Shown here one piece after another: positions 59,791 to 64,000 of a DNA stretch of 64,000 bases (within the stretch, counting starts at the first letter, position 1; each line of letters starts with the position of its first letter). The translations under genes were made by a program, and so were the position numbers. Below the pieces are notes generated by a model. The model did not search any database. It was not told the DNA's origin and saw only the letters and a list, made by a program, of their open reading frames with translations. Origin of the DNA: Poseidonocella sp. HB161398 (GTDB taxonomy: Bacteria > Pseudomonadota > Alphaproteobacteria > Rhodobacterales > Rhodobacteraceae); assembly GCF_005870025.1 (NCBI RefSeq), contig NZ_VATA01000013.1, positions 83,575 through 147,574 on the forward strand, written 5' to 3'.

Positions 59791-60509
59791 CCGCCCCGGG
59801 GCTGCGCGTCGCGGGCTCCGCCTGGCTGGGCGAGGTGCCGCTCTTCGAAGGGCTCGACTTCCGCGCGGAGGCGGCGGGCTGGACCTGCATCCTGGGCCCC
59901 TCGGGGGTGGGCAAGTCGACGCTGATCCGGCTGATCGCGGGGCTCGACACCGGGGCGCGCTTCGAGGGCGAGGTCGCCGCAACGGATGGCGCGCCGCTGG
60001 GCGGCCGGGTGGCCTGGATGGCGCAGCAGGACGAGCTGCTGCCCTGGCTGAGCGTGGCGCAGAATGCCGGGCTGGGCGCGAGGCTGCGCGGAGGAAGGGC
60101 GGACTCGGCCGCCGTTGCCGCCCTTCTGGCCCGCGCCGGGCTGTCCGCCCAGTCTGCAAGGCGGCCCGCGCAGCTCTCCGGGGGCCAGCGGCAGCGCGTG
60201 GCGCTGGCGCGCACGCTGATGGAGGACCGGCCCGTGGTGCTCCTGGACGAGCCCTTCTCGGCGCTCGACGCCAAGACCCGCGCCGAAATGCAGGATCTGG
60301 CCTTCGAGATGCTCGCCGGGCGCACCGTGGTGCTGGTGACCCATGATCCGGGCGAGGCCGCGCGGCTGGGCTCGCGGATCTGGCTGATGGGACCGGGCGG
60401 GCTCGGCGAGGTCGAGGTGCCCGCCGCCCCGGCGATCCGCTCGGTGGACGATCCCGGCTGCCTGAAGGTGCAGGGCGAGCTCCTGCGGCGGATGAGGGCG
60501 GCGGCATGA
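59787..60509 (+). CDS. thiZ: Thiamin-precursor ABC transporter ATPase
   Basis: ABC ATPase of 240 residues. Walker A ILGPSGVGKSTLIRLIAG, Q-loop MAQQDELLPWLSV, signature LSGGQRQRVALARTLM and Walker B VVLLDEPFSALDAKT are all present. It overlaps tenA and thiX by 4 bp. With thiX and thiY it forms the HMP-type importer. Confidence 0.94.
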   Translation: MTAPGLRVAGSAWLGEVPLFEGLDFRAEAAGWTCILGPSGVGKSTLIRLIAGLDTGARFEGEVAATDGAPLGGRVAWMAQQDELLPWLSVAQNAGLGARLRGGRADSAAVAALLARAGLSAQSARRPAQLSGGQRQRVALARTLMEDRPVVLLDEPFSALDAKTRAEMQDLAFEMLAGRTVVLVTHDPGEAARLGSRIWLMGPGGLGEVEVPAAPAIRSVDDPGCLKVQGELLRRMRAAA

Positions 60510-61231
60510 GATACGCCCTGCCCGCGCTCGCCCTCCTGGCGCTCTGGCAGGCGGTGGTCTGGATCGGCCAGATGCCCGCCTTCATCCTGCCCTCGCCCCT
60601 GCGGGTCGCCACGGCGCTCTGGTCGAATGCCGGGCTGATCCTGCACCATGCCGGGGTGACGCTGGCCGAGGTGCTGGCCGGGCTGGCGCTCGGCGCGGTG
60701 CTTGGCGCGGCCACGGCGCTGGCCATGGCGGTCTCGCCGCTGGCGCGCAGCCTGATCCGCCCGGCGCTGGTCCTGACCCAGGCGCTGCCGGTCTTCGCGC
60801 TGGCGCCGATCCTGACGCTGTGGCTGGGCTACGGGCTCTGGTCGAAGGTGCTGATGGCGGTGCTGATCATCTACTTCCCGGTGGCTTCGGCCTTCTTCGA
60901 CGGGCTGATGCGCACGCCGCCGGGCTGGCTCGACCTGGCCCGGGTGATGGACGCGCCGAAGCGCCGGGTGCTGTGGCACATGCGGGTGCCCGCGGCGGTG
61001 CCCTCGCTGGCCTCGGGGCTGCGGCTGGCGGCAGTCTATGCGCCGATCGGGGCGATCATCGGCGAATGGGTGGGCGCCAGCCAGGGGCTGGGCTACCTGA
61101 TGCTCCTGGCCAATGGCCGCGCCAAGATCGACCTGATGTTCGCCGCGCTGATCGTGCTGGCGGCGATGACGCTGCTGCTGCACCGCGCGGTGGGCTGGGC
61201 CTGCGACCGGACGGTGGCGCGGATGGGCTGA
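60506..61231 (+). CDS. thiX: Thiamin-precursor ABC transporter permease
   Basis: Inner-membrane permease of 241 residues with about six helices, of the SsuC/TauC type. The EAA loop is GAIIGEWVGASQGLGYLMLL. Position as last gene of the TPP-regulated operon, coupled by a 4-bp overlap to thiZ, gives the function. The convergent phnM stop is 18 bp away. Confidence 0.93.
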   Translation: MRYALPALALLALWQAVVWIGQMPAFILPSPLRVATALWSNAGLILHHAGVTLAEVLAGLALGAVLGAATALAMAVSPLARSLIRPALVLTQALPVFALAPILTLWLGYGLWSKVLMAVLIIYFPVASAFFDGLMRTPPGWLDLARVMDAPKRRVLWHMRVPAAVPSLASGLRLAAVYAPIGAIIGEWVGASQGLGYLMLLANGRAKIDLMFAALIVLAAMTLLLHRAVGWACDRTVARMG

Positions 61232-61249
61232 GCCCGCCCGCCGGGCGGA

Positions 61250-62398
61250 TCAGGCCACCTGCCGCCCGCCCGACCAGACGCCGCGGATCACCGGGATGCC
61301 TGCATCGGTGACGCGGAAGCGCAGCAGATCGGCGCGCAGCCCCGGCGCCAGCCGCCCGCGATCGGCGAGGCCCAGCACCCGTGCGGGCGCGGCAGTGACC
61401 GTGTCGAGCCCGCGCGCCATGTCCTCCCAGTGCCGCCCCAGCATCACCGCGCCGAGAAGCAGCGCGGCGGGGACGTAGTCCGAGCTGAGGATGTCGAGCC
61501 GCCCGGCCCGCGCCAGCTCGAGCGCCGAGACATTGCCGGAATGCGAACCGCCGCGCACGAGATTGGGCGCGCCCATCATCACCGCAATGCCATGGGCGCG
61601 GCAGGCCTCCGCCGCCTCCGGCGTGGTCGGGAACTCGGCCAGCTGCACCCCGGCCGCCGCCGAGGCCGCCACATGCGCCGCCGTCGTGTCGTCATGGCTG
61701 GCCAGCACCGCGCCGAGGCGGCGCGCGCGGGCCACGGCGCCGGTCTGGTTCTCCGCCCCGATGCTGTCGCGCAGCTCTTCGAGGAAGCGGCAATAGGCGG
61801 CGAATTCGGTGGCATCGAGCCCCATCGCCTTCTTCGTCCAGACCTCGAATTTCGCCAGGTCGGTGAATTGCCGCTGGCCGGGCGTATGGTCCATCAGGCT
61901 GATCAGCCGCACACCGTCGGCCGGGCCGAAAGCGTCGAGCTCGGCCAGCAGGGTCTGGGTCGGGATCTCGGCGCGCAGATGCAGGAAATGCGAGATCTTC
62001 AGCGCCCCGGCATCGGCCATCGCCTGGATCTCGTCGCAGAGCCGCCGGGCGTATTCGCGGTAGCCGGTATCGCGGCCGGGATAGCTGAGCGTGCCGACCC
62101 GCACCGCGTCGAAGACGGTGGTGATCCCGCAGGAGGCCAGCTCCGCGTCATGCGCCATCACCGCGGCATGGTGCGGCCAGTCGACGCCCGGGCGCGGGGC
62201 GATATGGCGCTCGAGATTGTCGGTATGCAGCTCGATCAGCCCCGGCGCGACGATGTCGCCCTCGCAATCGACCGCCCCCGCCACGCCGGCCGGACCGGTC
62301 TCCACCGCATGCAGCAGGCCGTGGCGCAGCACCAGATGGCCCTCGGCCATCCTGCCGCCGAGCGGCAGCCGGGCATTGGACAGGATCAGGTCGGTCAT
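61250..62398 (-). CDS. phnM: PhnM-type phosphonate triphosphate diphosphatase
   Basis: Amidohydrolase-fold enzyme of 382 residues that removes PPi from ribosyl methylphosphonate triphosphate in the C-P lyase pathway. Family motifs: GLIELHTDNLERHIAPRPGV, LMDHTPGQRQF, LASHDDTTAAHV, and RGGSHSGNVSALELA with SSDYVPAALL. Length is normal. It is divergent from phnF, but phnGHIJKL are not adjacent. Confidence 0.94.
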   Translation of the reverse strand: MTDLILSNARLPLGGRMAEGHLVLRHGLLHAVETGPAGVAGAVDCEGDIVAPGLIELHTDNLERHIAPRPGVDWPHHAAVMAHDAELASCGITTVFDAVRVGTLSYPGRDTGYREYARRLCDEIQAMADAGALKISHFLHLRAEIPTQTLLAELDAFGPADGVRLISLMDHTPGQRQFTDLAKFEVWTKKAMGLDATEFAAYCRFLEELRDSIGAENQTGAVARARRLGAVLASHDDTTAAHVAASAAAGVQLAEFPTTPEAAEACRAHGIAVMMGAPNLVRGGSHSGNVSALELARAGRLDILSSDYVPAALLLGAVMLGRHWEDMARGLDTVTAAPARVLGLADRGRLAPGLRADLLRFRVTDAGIPVIRGVWSGGRQVA

Positions 62399-62494
62399 GG
62401 AGCGGGTCCGCTGGCTGCGAGGGCGCGACATGCCCCCGCCCCTGACTGCCAAGCACCGGCAGGCTTGTCCAGTGGCGCGCCCCTCGCCCAAGGG

Positions 62495-62522
62495 TTGCAC
62501 TCCGCGGCCGGAAACGTAATAT
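62495..62522 (+). promoter_or_regulatory. Promoter candidate of phnF
   Basis: TTGCAC (62495-62500) and TAATAT (62517-62522) are 16 bp apart in the phnM-phnF divergent region. The AT-rich stretch just after (ATGATACCTAATCTAACTTG, 62521-62540) may hold an operator. Confidence 0.6.
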
Positions 62523-62610
62523 GATACCTAATCTAACTTGGGGCGTCAGGCGGTCCGGACCTTCCGTTCCGGCAGCCGGGATGCCGCGCAGAACAGAGTG
62601 GGGCGTGGCG

Positions 62611-63381
62611 ATGGGCAGGGCAAGCATCTGGAATTCGATTGCCGAGACGCTGCGCGCCGACATCCTCGACGGGTGCTACCGCCCGGGCGAGAAGCTGCCC
62701 ACCGAGACCGAGCTGGCCCGCCGCTTCGGCGTGAACCGCCACACCCTGCGCCGCGCCGTTGCCGCGCTGGCCGCAGAGGGGCTCCTGCGCAGCCAGCGCG
62801 GGTCCGGGGTCTATGTGCGGCCGCGGCCGGTGACGCTGCCGATCTGCGGCGGTCTCGACCTGCCCGTGCAGCTTGCCGATAGCGCGCGGCTGCCGCTGCG
62901 CCGCAGCCTGCGGCTGCTGCGGCGCCCGGCCGCCGAGGCCGAGGCGGAGGCGTTCGACTGCCGGACGGGACTGGAGCTGCTGTTCTGGGAAACCCTGCTG
63001 GAGCTCGACGGCCATCCGGTCTGCCTCTGCCACGACCTCCTGCGCGAGGACCGCGTGCCGGGCATCGCCCAGCAGCTTGCCGCCACGGTCCCGTCGCCGC
63101 CGGTGCCGATGCGCGAGCTGCTGGGCGCCTGCGGCCTGTCGCATCCCGAGATGCGCAGCGTCCGGGTCTGCGTCGATCCCCCCGATGCGGCGATGGCAGA
63201 GCGGCTCGGCCAGGCGGAGCCCGGGCCGGTGCTGCATTCCGTCGCGCTGGTGGAGGACGGCGCGGGCATCGCGGTCAACCTGCGCGAATACTGGGTCGAT
63301 GCCGAGCGCGCCTGCCTGAGCTTCAGCCCCGGCCGTCGCCGCGGCACGGGCCCCCGCCTTCCCGTCGGCTGCTGCAGCTAG
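62611..63381 (+). CDS. phnF: GntR/HutC-family regulator PhnF
   Basis: Regulator of 256 residues. The winged helix has PGEKLPTETELARRFGVNRH followed by TLRRAVAALAAEGLLRSQRG; the C-terminal UTRA domain includes WETLLELDGHPVCLCHDLLR. This start HTLRR pattern is typical of PhnF. ATG 62611 has GTGGGG upstream; ATG 62581 would add ten residues. Divergence from phnM supports the name. Confidence 0.9.
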   Translation: MGRASIWNSIAETLRADILDGCYRPGEKLPTETELARRFGVNRHTLRRAVAALAAEGLLRSQRGSGVYVRPRPVTLPICGGLDLPVQLADSARLPLRRSLRLLRRPAAEAEAEAFDCRTGLELLFWETLLELDGHPVCLCHDLLREDRVPGIAQQLAATVPSPPVPMRELLGACGLSHPEMRSVRVCVDPPDAAMAERLGQAEPGPVLHSVALVEDGAGIAVNLREYWVDAERACLSFSPGRRRGTGPRLPVGCCS

Positions 63382-63481
63382 CGGCAGGCCGCATCCCGCC
63401 GTCCCGCGCGGCAAATTTCGGCCCCGCCCCGTCTTTCGGCTTGGCCCCGTCGCACCGGCTGGTGTAACGAGGTGGCCAGCC

Positions 63482-63558
63482 GGCCCCTTAGCTCAACTGG
63501 ATAGAGCACGGTCCTTCTAAGTCCGCGGTTTCAGGTTCGAGTCCTGAAGGGGTCGCCA
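63482..63558 (+). tRNA. tRNA-Arg (anticodon TCT)
   Basis: A 77-nt cloverleaf with acceptor GGCCCCT/AGGGGTC (one G-T pair), D stem GCTC/GAGC, T stem TCAGG/CCTGA and encoded CCA. The loop CTTCTAA gives TCT, reading AGA/AGG. The anticodon stem CGGTC/GTCCG has a T-T mismatch at 30-40, which is unusual. Confidence 0.93.
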
Positions 63559-63654
63559 TCGCGTCCAGTCATGTGCCAATGCACCATAAGCTCGCACGTT
63601 CTGGCGGTTTTCATGCACATCCCCTGTCAAGAGACATAGCGCGACAGGTGAAGC

Positions 63655-63864
63655 TTAGCGCTTTTTCAGGTGGTTCGAGATCCCGCTCATCGCGACCTCC
63701 CGAAGATAGACAGGACCCGCCTCCAGCCCTTCGGGCCGGAACGGCTTGACGTCGGCCGCAGGGAACACCGCGAAAATCGTGTTGCGATATAGTCCGGTCT
63801 CCTCGGCGATCATCGTGGGCGTCACGACTCTCTGCCGAAAATCCTTGATCTCGGCATCGGACAT
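63655..63864 (-). pseudogene. Gene remnant with HTH-like segment
   Basis: Open frame of 69 codons reading like a protein C-terminus: DAEIKDFRQRVVTPTMIAEE, then an HTH-like segment and the end GISNHLKKR. A stop codon lies three codons before its ATG, and the probable transposase tail follows on the same strand 59 bp upstream. GC is lower than in the rest of the window. It is most likely the 3' part of a gene cut by an insertion; its family is not recognised. Confidence 0.5.
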
Positions 63865-63922
63865 CAGCCACTGCTAACGCGCAGTCTTCGGGCTTTTGAC
63901 CAGGGTGCCTAGTCACCTGAAT

Positions 63923-64000
63923 CTAAAGTCCCTGACATACGGTCTTTTGGCAGAAGCGCTTCACTGAGGCGAGAATTTCGTCTGCGGACTTGTGCCAGCG
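63923..64000 (-). mobile_element. C-terminal tail of a probable IS630-family transposase (cut by window edge)
   Basis: Reading from the window end gives 25 codons, RWHKSADEILASVKRFCQKT followed by five residues and a stop at 63923-63925. The pattern W-K-SADEIL-x-RFC is typical of the C-terminus of IS630-type transposases. The rest of the gene, and the left inverted repeat, lie beyond the window. The element ends somewhere in 63870-63922; the exact terminal repeat is not identified. Confidence 0.6.

Noticed and set aside
63611..63916. 101-codon minus-strand frame overlapping the gene remnant near the right edge
   Set aside because: It is out of frame with the more protein-like remnant 63655-63864 and shows no motif.

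Overview
The window is a gene-dense, high-GC stretch of an alphaproteobacterial chromosome, almost certainly order Rhodobacterales (Rhodobacter/Paracoccus-like). Markers are the divergent RegB / SenC-RegA redox system, an HvrA-like H-NS protein, AddAB in place of RecBCD, short overlapping operons with ATGA or TAATG junctions, and strong third-position GC bias. No plasmid or phage backbone is visible. Mobile DNA appears only at the far right edge: a tRNA-Arg, a gene remnant and the tail of a probable IS630-type transposase. The species cannot be named from the sequence.

Layout. (1) 1-5.7 kb: SLT/SPOR lytic transglycosylase, a PAS-repeat protein, regB, senC, regA. (2) 5.7-10.2 kb: urate catabolism, with a NCS2 permease divergent from 5-hydroxyisourate hydrolase, the FAD urate hydroxylase HpxO and the cytochrome c-linked membrane urate oxidase PuuD. 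(3) 10.3-24 kb: riboflavin genes ribB/ribH with nusB; tsaE-amgK-murU (tRNA t6A and cell-wall sugar recycling); addB-addA; trxA; hslV and hslU, split by 659 bp. (4) 24-29.5 kb: a tightly overlapped run of D-Ala-D-Ala carboxypeptidase, tmk, holB, tatD, MBL hydrolase and AEC transporter. (5) 29.8-36.8 kb: an exported protein with 126-bp tandem repeats, mlaE-mlaF-pqiA-like, radA, cvpA, purF. (6) 36.8-41.7 kb: the least explained part, with a Crp-family regulator, a three-gene operon of unknown function (coiled-coil protein, small Pro-rich protein, alpha/alpha-toroid-like protein) behind a TGTG-N8-CACA operator candidate, an H-NS-like gene, and an exported protein made of three 52-residue repeats. 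(7) 41.7-49.6 kb: glycosyltransferase, GntR regulator, small membrane protein, UbiH-type monooxygenase, a tandem Lrp pair divergent from ilvC, and an exported protein next to a decayed duplicate of itself. (8) 49.7-55.7 kb: a xylose-type ABC transporter divergent from a ROK repressor, followed by an FG-GAP/UnbV protein. (9) 55.8-61.2 kb: a TPP-riboswitch thiamin salvage operon, thiM-thiE-thiD-thiY-tenA-thiZ-thiX. (10) 61.2-64 kb: phnM divergent from phnF without the rest of the C-P lyase genes, tRNA-Arg(TCT), mobile-element debris.

How the parts work together. The permease/UraH/HpxO/PuuD set would import and oxidise urate to the OHCU stage. The thi operon would import pyrimidine fragments, convert them with TenA, and combine them with thiazole phosphate (ThiM, ThiD, ThiE) under TPP control. 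AmgK-MurU with the transglycosylase and carboxypeptidase fits peptidoglycan turnover and recycling. The best candidates for undescribed biology are the 37.6-39.9 kb operon and the two repeat-containing exported proteins.
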